Assembly: GCA_963849095.1 (NCBI GenBank) | Contig: CAWKGA010000001.1 | Location: 124,001 to 188,000, forward strand | Direction of reading: 5' to 3' | DNA length: 64,000 bases | DNA from: JASHUC01 sp963849095 | GTDB taxonomy: Bacteria > Pseudomonadota > Gammaproteobacteria > Steroidobacterales > Steroidobacteraceae | Shown: positions 26,359-34,992 of the stretch, piece after piece | Position numbering within the stretch: position 1 is the first letter of the stretch | Layout: each line of letters begins with the position of its first letter | Notes under the pieces: generated by a model | The model's input: the letters and a program-made list of their open reading frames with translations, nothing else | Database searches by the model: none | Told to the model about the DNA's origin: nothing | Made by a program: the position numbers and the translations under genes

Positions 26359-27834
26359 TCACGCACCGCCCGCTCGAGGCAGGCGCTCGAGCCGCTCGTA
26401 GAGCTCCACGTACTGCGCCCCTTGGCGTGTCCACGAGAAATCCTGCGCCATGCCGTTGCGCATCATGCGCGTCCAGTGCGCGGGGGAGGCGTAGAGGTCG
26501 AGCGCGGCGCCGAGCGCCCGCTCGAGCGCCTCGGGCGCGTACTCCGTGAACAGTACTCCCGTGCCGGTGCCGCTCGCCGGATCGTAGGGCTGCACGGAGT
26601 CGGCGAGCCCGCCGGTCGCGCGGACGACCGGGACGGTGCCGTATCGAAGGCTGTACATCTGATTGAGCCCGCACGGCTCGTAACGCGACGGCATGATGAA
26701 CACGTCGCTCGCCGCCTCGATCCAGTGGGCGAGCTCCTCGCTGTAGCCGCGGTGAAACGTGAGCCGCTGCGGGAAGGCCTGGCCGAGCTCGAGGAGCGCG
26801 CGCTCGTAGGGCTCCTCTCCTTCGCCGAGCACCGTGCAAATGAGGTCGCGCGAGGCGAGCATGCGCGGTAGCGCCTGGACGAGGAGATCGACCCCCTTCT
26901 GCGCCACGAGGCGCGTCACGACGCCGGCGAGCGCCGTTTGCGGCCCGCACACGAGTCCGGCGCGCGCGGCGAGCGCCGTTTTCAGCTCCGCCTTCACGCC
27001 GAGACGCCCGGCGTCGTAATGACGCGGCAGATACTGGTCGGTGCGCGGGTCCCACTCGGCGTAGTCCACGCCGTTCAGGATACCGAGCACGGAATCCCCC
27101 CGCGCCCTCAGGGCCTGCTCGAGGCCCATGCCGTACTCGGGCGTACGGATCTCCTTCGCGTATGTCGGGCTCACGGTCGTGACGGCATCCGCGTACAGGA
27201 TCCCGTGCTTGAGCGGGTTGATGACGCCGCTCTTGAGGTCGTCTTGATGCAGCAGGTAGCGGCTCGCGCCGAGCTGCAGGTCGTCCACCGCCGCGGCGCT
27301 GAAAACGCCCTGGTAGCCGACGTTGTGGAGCGTGAGCACCGAGCGGGTCGGTTGGAACAGACGGTCCCACCCGTAGAGCGCCTTCAGGTAGAGCGGCCCG
27401 AAGGCGGTATGCCAGTCGTGGCAGTGCAGGATCTGAGGGCTCCAGCCCATGCGCTGGCAGCACTCGAAGGCGGCCCGCGTCAGCGCGAGAAACCGCAGAT
27501 GCTCGTCCGGGTCGGTCGTGTAGATCCGGCCGCGCGCGTAGAGCGCGGGGCAGTCGATCAGGTACACCGAGGCCTCAGATCCCGGAAGCCGTGCGGCGAC
27601 CACCGAGTAGCGGAAGCGGTGGGGGCCCACCTCGAGCGGGATGTCGTGGAGGACGTCCACGGGCGCGGCCGCGATCGAGGCCAGGTCGATGCTCGAGTAC
27701 AGCGGCAAGAACGGCCGGACGTCGTGGCCCGCGCCTTGGAGGTATCGAATGAGAGCGCCAGTCACGTCGGCCAGTCCGCCGGTCTTGGCGAGCGGGGCGA
27801 TTTCCGAAGCGACGAAGCAGATTCGCAGGGGCAT
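26359..27834 (-). CDS. glgA: Glycogen synthase (ADP-glucose: GT5)
   Basis: 491 residues, standard for bacterial GlgA. The substrate-binding loop KTGGLADV is near the N-terminus (residues about 17-24). The C-terminal GT-B half has IMPSRYEPCGLNQMYSLRYG and the VRATGGLADSV loop. It extends alpha-1,4-glucan with ADP-glucose from GlgC. It is convergent to the rest of the cluster and has its own upstream region with the same GGTAGACTGCGCGCC block seen before glgP, so the two may share regulation. Confidence 0.96.
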   Translation of the reverse strand: MPLRICFVASEIAPLAKTGGLADVTGALIRYLQGAGHDVRPFLPLYSSIDLASIAAAPVDVLHDIPLEVGPHRFRYSVVAARLPGSEASVYLIDCPALYARGRIYTTDPDEHLRFLALTRAAFECCQRMGWSPQILHCHDWHTAFGPLYLKALYGWDRLFQPTRSVLTLHNVGYQGVFSAAAVDDLQLGASRYLLHQDDLKSGVINPLKHGILYADAVTTVSPTYAKEIRTPEYGMGLEQALRARGDSVLGILNGVDYAEWDPRTDQYLPRHYDAGRLGVKAELKTALAARAGLVCGPQTALAGVVTRLVAQKGVDLLVQALPRMLASRDLICTVLGEGEEPYERALLELGQAFPQRLTFHRGYSEELAHWIEAASDVFIMPSRYEPCGLNQMYSLRYGTVPVVRATGGLADSVQPYDPASGTGTGVLFTEYAPEALERALGAALDLYASPAHWTRMMRNGMAQDFSWTRQGAQYVELYERLERLPRAGGA

Positions 27835-27887
27835 GCGTGGACTCGCGGCCGGCTTGACGGTTGAGGTGATGCCGGTCGAAAGGCGCG

Positions 27888-27928
27888 CAGTCTACCGCGT
27901 GGACGGCCGGCGTCGGCACGGTAGACTG
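27888..27928. promoter_or_regulatory. Inverted repeat CAGTCTACCG/CGGTAGACTG, likely divergent promoters
   Basis: A perfect 10-base inverted repeat (27888-27897 and 27919-27928) with a 21-base spacer between glgA and the small ORF at 27951. Each arm contains TAGACT reading outward, the same hexamer as the glgP candidate promoter. It could be two back-to-back -10 elements or an operator for one regulator of the glg genes. Confidence 0.45.
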
Positions 27929-27950
27929 TGACCGGGAGCTCGTACCTGCT

Positions 27951-28070
27951 TTGAGGCGCCGTGTCGCGATAGGGCTGATACTCGTCGCGCTGATCGTCGT
28001 ATCGGCGGGCATCGGCGTACTCGTCGCGAGCTGGCCGGCGTGCGCTCACTTCCTTCAAGCCTGGCGGTAG
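27951..28070 (+). CDS. Possible 39-residue single-pass membrane protein
   Basis: A short frame from TTG to TAG. It has an Arg-rich start (R-R-R), a 24-residue hydrophobic run of Val/Ile/Leu/Ala/Gly, then Trp-Pro-Ala-Cys and a short tail ending in Q-A-W-R. The composition is that of a membrane helix obeying the positive-inside rule. GGGAG lies 12 bases before the TTG, longer than ideal, and a TAGACT element lies 23 bases upstream. The rest of the region to 28309 shows no further gene. Chance cannot be excluded. Confidence 0.3.
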   Translation: MRRRVAIGLILVALIVVSAGIGVLVASWPACAHFLQAWR

Positions 28071-28309
28071 TGTAATTGCTGCGATGCAGCATCGTGGCGC
28101 TGCCGTCACAGCGCTGTCAACTACACATATGGGCGGACAACCAGCTGATTCCTATCGACAAGTTGGCGGGGACCCGGCCCCGAGCTCCCTGTCCGGGGTA
28201 AACTACCGTCGTTCCCCTGGCCTCCCGTGCCGCTCGGTGCGGGCATCGCGGACCCCCTCCTCATCCACAAGCGGGGCTCGCCCGCGGAACGATCGGTAGC
28301 CAAAGAACC

Positions 28310-29827
28310 ATGTCAGCGTCGCCCTACAAGCAGCTCGAGCAGGAATTCAAGCGTCTCCACGCCTTTCGCGGAGCGCTGTCTCTCCTGCGCTGGGATGCGG
28401 CCGTGATGATGCCGCGCGGGAGCGCGGAAATTCGCGGCGAGCAGCTCGCCGCGCTGGAAACCGAATACCACGCCCTGCTCACCTCGCCCCGCATCACGCG
28501 GCTGCTCGACCGCGCGCAGGCGAACGCCCAGACCTTGATCGACTGGCAAGTCGCGAATCTCCGCGAGATGCGCCGCCAGCGCGACCACGCCATCGCGACG
28601 CCGGTGTCGCTCATCTCGCGCCTCGCGCGCGCCACCTCACGCGCCGAGGTTCAGTGGCTCGAGGCGCGGCAGCAGGGACGCTTCGAGCTGTTCGCCCCGC
28701 ACCTCGAGGAAGTGGTGAATCTGGTACGGGACAAGGCGGCGCTGCTCGGCCAGGCTCTGAACCTCGGCCACTACGATGCGCTGATCGACGAGTTCAGCCC
28801 CGGCATCACGACCACCGACATCGAGACGGTGTTCAAGGCGCTGTCGCGCCGGCTCCCCTCGCTCATCCGCGAGGTGATCGGCGTGCAGGACTCGCGTCCG
28901 ATGAGACTCCTCACCGGCAAGTTCCCGCCGGGCAAGCAGCGCGCGCTTGCCGTTGAGATCATGAAGGCCGTGGGCTTCCCGTTCGATCGCGGCCGGCTGG
29001 ACGAGAGCGAGCATCCCTTCACCGAAGGCGTGCCTGGCGACATCCGCGTCACCACCCGCTTCGACAGCTCCGATCTGTTCTCGGGCCTGCTCGGCGCGTT
29101 GCACGAGACCGGCCACGCCATGTACGACCTGGGCCTCCCGCAGGAATGGCGTGACCAGCCGGTGGGCCGCGACCGCGGCATGGCGCTCGAGGAGAGCCAG
29201 TCGCTGCTCCTCGAGATGCTCGTGTGCCGCGGCCGCCCGTTCGTCACGTATCTCTGTCCGCTCCTCGCCAAGCACTTCGGTGTGACCGGCCCCGAATGGG
29301 ATGTGGAGAACGTCTACGCCCACGTCACGCACGTGCGGCGAAGCCTCATTCGCGTCGACGCCGACGAGCTCACGTACCCGCTGCACATCCTGCTGCGTTA
29401 CGACCTGGAGAAGAAGCTGCTGAGCGGGGAGCTCGCGGTGCGCGACCTGCCGGAGGCCTGGAACAGCGGCATGGAGCAGCGGCTCGGCATCCGCCCCGGC
29501 AACGATGCGGAGGGTTGCCTGCAGGACATTCACTGGGCCGTCGGCTCCTTCGGCTACTTCCCGTCCTACGCGCTCGGCGCCGTCATCGCCGTGCAGCTCT
29601 ACGACAGCCTCCGCTCGGAGGTGCCGGGCCTCGACGCAGAGATCGCCCGCGGGGAGTTCTCGGGCCTCACCGGCTGGCTCCGCAAGCACGTGCACGGCAT
29701 GGGCGCCAAGGTCTCGGTGCACGAGCTTCTCAAGGCGGCGACGGGCAAGTCGCTCTCCGCGGCCCCCTTCGTGCGCTACCTGGAGGGAAAGTACCTCGAG
29801 GGCGCGACGAGCATCGCCGCCGCCTGA
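28310..29827 (+). CDS. Carboxypeptidase Taq (M32 metallopeptidase)
   Basis: 505 residues, normal for M32. The zinc motif H265-E-T-G-H269 lies in LGALHETGHAMYDLG, with the downstream EESQSLLLEM supplying the third ligand. The family block GIRPGNDAEGCLQDIHW and SFGYFPSYALGAV are intact. It removes C-terminal residues from peptides in the cytoplasm. Start ATG at 28310; it is followed within three bases by ttcA, so it could head that operon. Confidence 0.95.
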   Translation: MSASPYKQLEQEFKRLHAFRGALSLLRWDAAVMMPRGSAEIRGEQLAALETEYHALLTSPRITRLLDRAQANAQTLIDWQVANLREMRRQRDHAIATPVSLISRLARATSRAEVQWLEARQQGRFELFAPHLEEVVNLVRDKAALLGQALNLGHYDALIDEFSPGITTTDIETVFKALSRRLPSLIREVIGVQDSRPMRLLTGKFPPGKQRALAVEIMKAVGFPFDRGRLDESEHPFTEGVPGDIRVTTRFDSSDLFSGLLGALHETGHAMYDLGLPQEWRDQPVGRDRGMALEESQSLLLEMLVCRGRPFVTYLCPLLAKHFGVTGPEWDVENVYAHVTHVRRSLIRVDADELTYPLHILLRYDLEKKLLSGELAVRDLPEAWNSGMEQRLGIRPGNDAEGCLQDIHWAVGSFGYFPSYALGAVIAVQLYDSLRSEVPGLDAEIARGEFSGLTGWLRKHVHGMGAKVSVHELLKAATGKSLSAAPFVRYLEGKYLEGATSIAAA

Positions 29828-29830
29828 GCG

Positions 29831-30697
29831 ATGAGCGGGGAGGAGCCACCGCGCGTCGCGAGCTCGCGGACCGTCAAGCGCTTGCAGGCGCACTTGCGCA
29901 GCCTCGCCGGCAAGGCGATCCACGATTACGGCATGATCGCGAGCGGCGACCGCGTCATGGTGTGCCTCTCGGGCGGCAAGGACTCCTACACGCTGCTCGA
30001 CATCCTGCTCTCCCTCAAGCGCGGCGCGCCGGTCGACTTCAGCCTCCTCGCCGTCAACCTGGATCAGAAGCAGCCCGGATTCCCGCCGCACGTGCTGCCG
30101 CAGTACTTGGTCTCGCTCGGCGTGCCGTACCACATCATCGAGCAGGATACCTACAGCGTCGTCAAGCGGGTGATCCCCGAGGGCAAGACGATGTGCGGGC
30201 TGTGCTCGCGGCTGCGGCGCGGCGCGCTCTACCGCTTCGCGGCCGAGCACGGCGTCACCAAGATCGCGCTCGGCCACCACCGCGACGACATCGTTCAGAC
30301 GTTCTTCCTCAATCTGTTCTTCGGCGGACGCCTGAAGGCCATGGCGCCGAAGCTGCTCTCCGATGACGGTCGCCACATCGTCATCCGCCCGCTCGCCTAC
30401 GCTTGCGAGCGCGACATCGCGCGCTACGCCCGCAGCCGTGACTTCCCCATCATCCCCTGCAATCTCTGCGGCTCGCAGGAGCACCTGCAGCGCGTGGCGG
30501 TGAAGAGGATGCTGGCGGCATGGGAGCTCGAGCACCCCGGTCGCTCCGACACGATCTTCTCGGCCCTGAGCCACGTCGAGCCGGAGCACCTCGCCGACCC
30601 CCGCTTGCACGATTTCGCCGGGCTCGACGCCCGCCGCATCGCGCCGATGACGGAAGCCGAAGAGTATGAGCTCGCTCTCGGCCGCGCCTCTGCTTAA
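29831..30697 (+). CDS. ttcA: tRNA 2-thiocytidine(32) synthetase TtcA
   Basis: 288 residues. The PP-loop SGGKDSYTLLD and the two CxxC pairs CGLC and CNLC, which hold the [4Fe-4S] cluster, are present, together with LGHHRDDIVQTFFLNLFFGG. It adenylates C32 of certain tRNAs and installs sulfur. Most of the sequence matches the E. coli-type enzyme closely. The next gene starts 32 bases inside its 3' end. Confidence 0.96.
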   Translation: MSGEEPPRVASSRTVKRLQAHLRSLAGKAIHDYGMIASGDRVMVCLSGGKDSYTLLDILLSLKRGAPVDFSLLAVNLDQKQPGFPPHVLPQYLVSLGVPYHIIEQDTYSVVKRVIPEGKTMCGLCSRLRRGALYRFAAEHGVTKIALGHHRDDIVQTFFLNLFFGGRLKAMAPKLLSDDGRHIVIRPLAYACERDIARYARSRDFPIIPCNLCGSQEHLQRVAVKRMLAAWELEHPGRSDTIFSALSHVEPEHLADPRLHDFAGLDARRIAPMTEAEEYELALGRASA

Positions 30698-32123
30698 CAG
30701 CTACTGGGTGCTGCCGGGGCAGCTGCTCGCGGGCGAATATCCGGGTGCCGCGGAGCCGGGCACCTCGCGCGAGCGGATCGAGCGGCTGCTCGCCGCGGGC
30801 ATCGACTGCTTCGTCGATTTGACGCAGGAGCAGGAGCTCCCGCCGTACGCGGACCTCCTGCCCGCCGGCGTCCGGCATCACCGCAAGCCGATCCGCGACC
30901 ACGGCGTTCCCACTGAGCCCGAGCACATGCTCGGCATCCTCGAGGTCATCGAGAGCTCGCTGCGCTCGGGCCGTTGCGTGTACGTGCACTGCCACGCCGG
31001 CATCGGGCGAACGGGCACGGTGGTCGGCTGCCTGCTCGTCGAGCGCGGCCTCGCCGGCGATGCTGCGCTCGAGGCGCTCAACCGCGCCTGGCGCCAAAGC
31101 GCCCGCTCGGAGATCTGGCCGTCCGTCCCCGAGACGTCGAGCCAGATCGAATATGTCCGGGGCTGGGTCCGCAGGCTTGTGGCCGCCGAGCCGAGCGGCT
31201 CGAGGAGCCGGTTCCGCGGCGCGCTCGTCGGCCTCGCGGCAGGCGATGCGCTCGCGGTTGCCACGCAGAGCCTCGAGCCCGGCAGCTTCACGCCGGTGAC
31301 CGATCCCGTCGGCGGCGGCCGCTTCGATCTGCCCGCGGGCGCGTGGAGCGACGACACCGCAATGGCCCTGTGCCTCGCCGACAGCCTCGTCGCCTGCGGA
31401 GGGTTCGATACGCGCGACCAGATCGAGCGTTACGTGCGCTGGCAGCACGAAGGCTATCTCTCGGCGACCGGCCGTTGTGTCGGGATGACCCCGGGCGCCG
31501 CGCGCGCGCTCGCCACCGCGCAGTGGCGCCGGCAGGTCTTCCCCGGCTCCCACGAGCCGACGCATCTCGATCCCGAGCCCCTCTCGCGGATCGCGCCCGC
31601 GGTGATGCTCGCATTCGCGAGGGTCGAGGAGGCCGTCCGCCTCGCAGGCGATGCGGCGCGCGTCACCTCCCAGGCTCCCGCGGTGGTCGAGGCCTGCCGC
31701 GTCTTTGCCGCCATGCTCCACGCGGCCATGTCCGGCTTACCGAAGGACGAGGTGCTCGCGCCGCGCCACGGCTTCGGCGATCTGGAAGCCGCGGACCTGC
31801 GCCCGCGCGTCCGCTCGCTCCTGCGCGGCCGTTACCGGCGCAAGAGCCCCGGCCAGGTCCATACCGGCCACACCATCACCCAGGCGCTCGAGGCCGCGCT
31901 CTGGGCGTTCGATCGCACGATCACGTTCCGGGACGGCGCGCTCCTCGCCGCGAACCTCGGCGAGCGCTCCGATGTCGTGACCGCGGCGTACGGCCAGCTC
32001 GCCGGCGCCCATTACGGGGTGGAGGCGATCCCACCTGCCTGGCGCGGCAGGCTCGCCCGGCTCGATCTCATCGAGGGACTCGCCGATCAGCTCTTCCGAG
32101 CCGCCACGCAGGGCTCCGCGTAG
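30666..32123 (+). CDS. Fusion of a dual-specificity phosphatase and a DraG-like ADP-ribosylglycohydrolase
   Basis: 485 residues. Residues about 10-175 form a small DSP/PTP-like domain with the P-loop HC109HAGIGR115T; the preceding Asp of PIRDHG may be the general acid. Residues about 182-480 are a DraG/ARH-type all-helical domain: FRGALVGLAAGDALAVA, WSDDTAMALCLADSL and, near the C-terminus, AAYGQLAGAHYG. In active enzymes the latter is preceded by a G-D-x-D-T metal motif; here it reads N-L-G-E-R-S-D-V-V. The first Asp and the Thr are missing, so hydrolase activity is doubtful. The start overlaps ttcA by 32 bases and is fixed by homology (NSYWVLPGQLLAGEYPG). Confidence 0.85.
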   Translation: MSSLSAAPLLNSYWVLPGQLLAGEYPGAAEPGTSRERIERLLAAGIDCFVDLTQEQELPPYADLLPAGVRHHRKPIRDHGVPTEPEHMLGILEVIESSLRSGRCVYVHCHAGIGRTGTVVGCLLVERGLAGDAALEALNRAWRQSARSEIWPSVPETSSQIEYVRGWVRRLVAAEPSGSRSRFRGALVGLAAGDALAVATQSLEPGSFTPVTDPVGGGRFDLPAGAWSDDTAMALCLADSLVACGGFDTRDQIERYVRWQHEGYLSATGRCVGMTPGAARALATAQWRRQVFPGSHEPTHLDPEPLSRIAPAVMLAFARVEEAVRLAGDAARVTSQAPAVVEACRVFAAMLHAAMSGLPKDEVLAPRHGFGDLEAADLRPRVRSLLRGRYRRKSPGQVHTGHTITQALEAALWAFDRTITFRDGALLAANLGERSDVVTAAYGQLAGAHYGVEAIPPAWRGRLARLDLIEGLADQLFRAATQGSA

Positions 32124-32171
32124 GGGCAAGGCCGCTTTTCGAGGGGACACCGGGCCCCCGGATGGGTAAGC

Positions 32172-33278
32172 TTGCACGACAGTCCGAAGATCGCACCGAT
32201 GGCCCCCGCACGCCCGTCCCCGCGTCGCTCGACAGACGCCCGCCCGCGGCGATCGCCGTCCAGGCGATCCCTGTCGTGGACGCGCCTGCCTGACGAGGAG
32301 CTGCTCACGATGCGCCTCTGCGACCTGCGGCTCACCCTCGAGCGCTCGCGGCTCGCGCCCTACGTGAGAAGGCTCCACCGCGAGCTCGAGAGCCGCGGCA
32401 TCGGCTTTCGCCCGCACGCCTGGCTCGCCGAGGAGTGGTTCTCGCCCGACGGTGTTCCGGGCATCGCCATTCCGTTCTATCTCGCGCATCCGCGCCTCGA
32501 GCGCCTCGAGCGCCGCATCATGCGCGAGGTGGAAGGCGGTAACGCGCGCTGGCTCATGCGCATCCTGCGGCACGAAGCGGGGCATGCCCTCGACAACGCC
32601 TACCGCCTGCGCCGCCGGCGGCGCTGGCGCGAGGTGTTCGGTCCCGCTTCGCTCCCTTACCCGCACCGCTATCGCGCGCGGCCGGGCAGCCGGCGCTACG
32701 TGCATCATCTCGGCGAGTGGTATGCCCAGGCGCACCCGACCGAGGACTTCGCCGAGACCTTCGCGGTGTGGTTGAAGCCGAGGTCCGACTGGCGCAAGAC
32801 CTACGCCGCGTGGCCCGCGTTCCAGAAGCTGAGCCTCGTCGATGATCTGATGGACAGCGTCCGCGACAAGCCCCCGCCCGTGCGTAGCCGGCAGCGCGTC
32901 GATGCGATCGCCGACGACACGCGCACGCTCGCGGCACTCTATCGCCGCAAGCTCGCCCGCCGGCGTCACGAGCGCCGCGGGCTCGCCGAGGAGCTGCTGC
33001 TGAAAGTGTTCAGCGCCGAGAGGGAGCGCAGAGGCGCCATGCGCGCCGCGACGCTGCTGCGCGCCGCGAAGGCCGGCCTCGTCGCCTCGGCCTCGCGGCA
33101 GCTGGGACTTGAGCGCTACAGCGTCTATCAGATCCTGCGCATGCTCATCGAGCGCTGCGACGCGCTCGAGCTGCACGTGCGCGGCAGCCGCCGCGACGCC
33201 GTGCGGAACGTGCGCTGGATCCTCGGACGCATCGCGCGCCTCTACGCCCAGGGTGAGACCCCGCACCTCGCTCTATGA
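32172..33278 (+). CDS. Putative zinc metallopeptidase (HEAGH)
   Basis: 368 residues from a TTG; an in-frame ATG at 32310 with GAGGAG upstream is a strong alternative and is close to the start of the conserved part. The zinc motif H134-E-A-G-H138 lies in MRILRHEAGHALDNAYRL, and YAQAHPTEDFAETFAVW supplies a probable third Glu ligand, a gluzincin pattern. The C-terminal third is strongly basic and helical. I do not know a characterised member. It overlaps the ATP-grasp gene by four bases (ATGA), which implies a shared function. No signal peptide, so probably cytoplasmic. Confidence 0.72.
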   Translation: MHDSPKIAPMAPARPSPRRSTDARPRRSPSRRSLSWTRLPDEELLTMRLCDLRLTLERSRLAPYVRRLHRELESRGIGFRPHAWLAEEWFSPDGVPGIAIPFYLAHPRLERLERRIMREVEGGNARWLMRILRHEAGHALDNAYRLRRRRRWREVFGPASLPYPHRYRARPGSRRYVHHLGEWYAQAHPTEDFAETFAVWLKPRSDWRKTYAAWPAFQKLSLVDDLMDSVRDKPPPVRSRQRVDAIADDTRTLAALYRRKLARRRHERRGLAEELLLKVFSAERERRGAMRAATLLRAAKAGLVASASRQLGLERYSVYQILRMLIERCDALELHVRGSRRDAVRNVRWILGRIARLYAQGETPHLAL

Positions 33279-34309
33279 AGAAGCAGCGCGCGCTGGTCGT
33301 CGTGCATGGAAGCCTCGTACCACCGGAAAGCCTGGAAGGCCATGACGAGAAGGAGATCGACGAGTGGCGCACCGAGTACGACGTGATCTCGACGCTGAAG
33401 CGCAGCGGGCACGAGGTGCGTTGCCTCGGAGTGCTCGACAGCCTCACGGAGCTGAGGGGAGCCGTCGCCGACTGGAAGCCCGGCATCGTCTTCAACCTGC
33501 TCGAGGAGTTCGACGGCATCGTCACTTACGACCAGCATGTCGTCGCCTTCCTCGAGCTGCTGCGGCAGCCGTACACCGGCTGCAATCCGCGCGGGCTGCT
33601 GCTCTCGCGCGACAAGTCGCTCTGCAAGCAGCTCTTGACGTTCCACCGCGTGCCGACGCCGCAGTTCGCCGTGTTCCGGCGCGGGGCCCGCTTCCATGCG
33701 CCGCGCCGGCTCAAGTTTCCTCTGTTCGTGAAGTCCACGGTGGAGGACGCCTCGCTCGGCATCGCGCAGGCCTCGGTCGTGGACGACGCACCGCGCCTGA
33801 AGGAGCGCATCGAATTTGTGCATGAGCAAGTCGGCACGGATGCGCTCGTCGAGGAGTACATCGAGGGACGGGAGCTCTACGTCGGGGTGATGGGCAACGA
33901 GCGCCTCACCCGGCTGCCGGTCTGGGAGATGGTGTTCGGCTCCATGCCGCACACGCTCGCGGCCATCGCGACGCGCAAGGTGAAGTGGGACAAGCGCTAC
34001 CAGCAGCGATACGGCATCAGCACCCGCGCCGCGGCCGATCTGCCGCCCGCCGTGCTCGCGCGCCTCGACAGGCTCTCGCGGCGCATCTACCGGGCGCTCG
34101 GCCTGTCGGGATATGCGCGGATGGACTTCCGGGTGACCAGCGAGGGTAATATCTATGCGCTGGAGGCGAATGCGAACCCCAACCTCGAGGCGGCCGAGGA
34201 CTTCTCGGAGTCGGCTCGGGCCTCGGGGATCGAGTACTCCGAACTCCTCGAACGGCTCATGGTGCTCGGGCTCACCTATCGCGCGGAATGGAGGTCGACC
34301 TATGGCTAG
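33275..34309 (+). CDS. ATP-grasp ligase (D-Ala-D-Ala ligase/RimK-like)
   Basis: 344 residues. The central ATP-grasp domain begins near FPLFVKSTVEDASLGIAQAS (ATP lysine and the glycine-poor loop), continues with LVEEYIEGRELYVGVMGN and ends with the Mg-binding MDFRVTSEGNIYALEANANP. It should couple ATP hydrolysis to forming an amide or peptide bond between a carboxylate and an amine; the substrates are unknown. It overlaps the metallopeptidase gene upstream (4 bases) and the CpcT-like gene downstream (8 bases). The pair ligase plus peptidase suggests building and trimming of one peptide-like product, which is inference. Confidence 0.82.
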   Translation: MKKQRALVVVHGSLVPPESLEGHDEKEIDEWRTEYDVISTLKRSGHEVRCLGVLDSLTELRGAVADWKPGIVFNLLEEFDGIVTYDQHVVAFLELLRQPYTGCNPRGLLLSRDKSLCKQLLTFHRVPTPQFAVFRRGARFHAPRRLKFPLFVKSTVEDASLGIAQASVVDDAPRLKERIEFVHEQVGTDALVEEYIEGRELYVGVMGNERLTRLPVWEMVFGSMPHTLAAIATRKVKWDKRYQQRYGISTRAAADLPPAVLARLDRLSRRIYRALGLSGYARMDFRVTSEGNIYALEANANPNLEAAEDFSESARASGIEYSELLERLMVLGLTYRAEWRSTYG

Positions 34310-34955
34310 CGGAACGCGTGTCCTGCTCGTTGCCGCCGCCGCGGTGCTCGCCGCCGGATGCGCGGGCCATGCAAAGCGCACGGACGCCGATCTCGTCCAG
34401 TTGACCGAGTGGCTTCCCGGCTTCTATGACAACCAGGTGCAGATCGCCGAGGAGCAGCAGGCGGGACGCGCTCCGGGCGAGCCGGTCGCCCTCACCGTGG
34501 TGCCGGTCGAAGCCCAGGAGATCGGCACCCACGTCTTTTACATGCAGGAGATGACGAAAGGCCCGACAGCGCATGTCATCCTGCAGCGGCTGCTGACCTT
34601 CAACACCGGGAAGGACGAGATCGTCGAGACGATGTGGTCCCTCGCCGATCCGGGGCGCTGGCGCGGCGCGGACACGACGCCCGAGCTGTTCACGTCGCTG
34701 CAACCCGACGACGTCCATCCCATGCAGGGCTGCGATCTCAAATGGAAGAAGGAGGGCGACCACTTCACCGCATCGAACGACCCGGCCCGCTGCCGGATGA
34801 TCTCGCCTCGGACCGGCGGCGTCGAGTTCACGGATATGCGTGTCGAGCTCACTGCCGACGAGCTTGCCATCAGCACCCAAACCGCCCGCGCGGGCGTCGC
34901 GATCGTGCCGGGCGCCGGTCCGTACGTGCGTTTCCGCCGCAACGGTGGGTCTTGA
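34302..34955 (+). CDS. CpcT/CpeT-like lipoprotein
   Basis: 217 residues from the ATG at 34302 with a signal peptide and lipobox (VLAAGC). The body resembles the CpcT/CpeT family (DUF1001): LTEWLPGFYDNQVQIAEEQ, then a 'THVFYMQEMTK' strand and the Cys-containing segments MQGCDLKWKKEGDHF and DPARCRM. In cyanobacteria the family attaches bilins to phycobiliproteins. This organism shows no phycobilisome genes here, so another beta-barrel ligand-binding role is likely. It overlaps the end of the ATP-grasp gene. Confidence 0.75.
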   Translation: MASGTRVLLVAAAAVLAAGCAGHAKRTDADLVQLTEWLPGFYDNQVQIAEEQQAGRAPGEPVALTVVPVEAQEIGTHVFYMQEMTKGPTAHVILQRLLTFNTGKDEIVETMWSLADPGRWRGADTTPELFTSLQPDDVHPMQGCDLKWKKEGDHFTASNDPARCRMISPRTGGVEFTDMRVELTADELAISTQTARAGVAIVPGAGPYVRFRRNGGS

Positions 34956-34992
34956 GCGCCGCGGAGCAGCGGCTGGCGCGCGGCCCTTTTTG

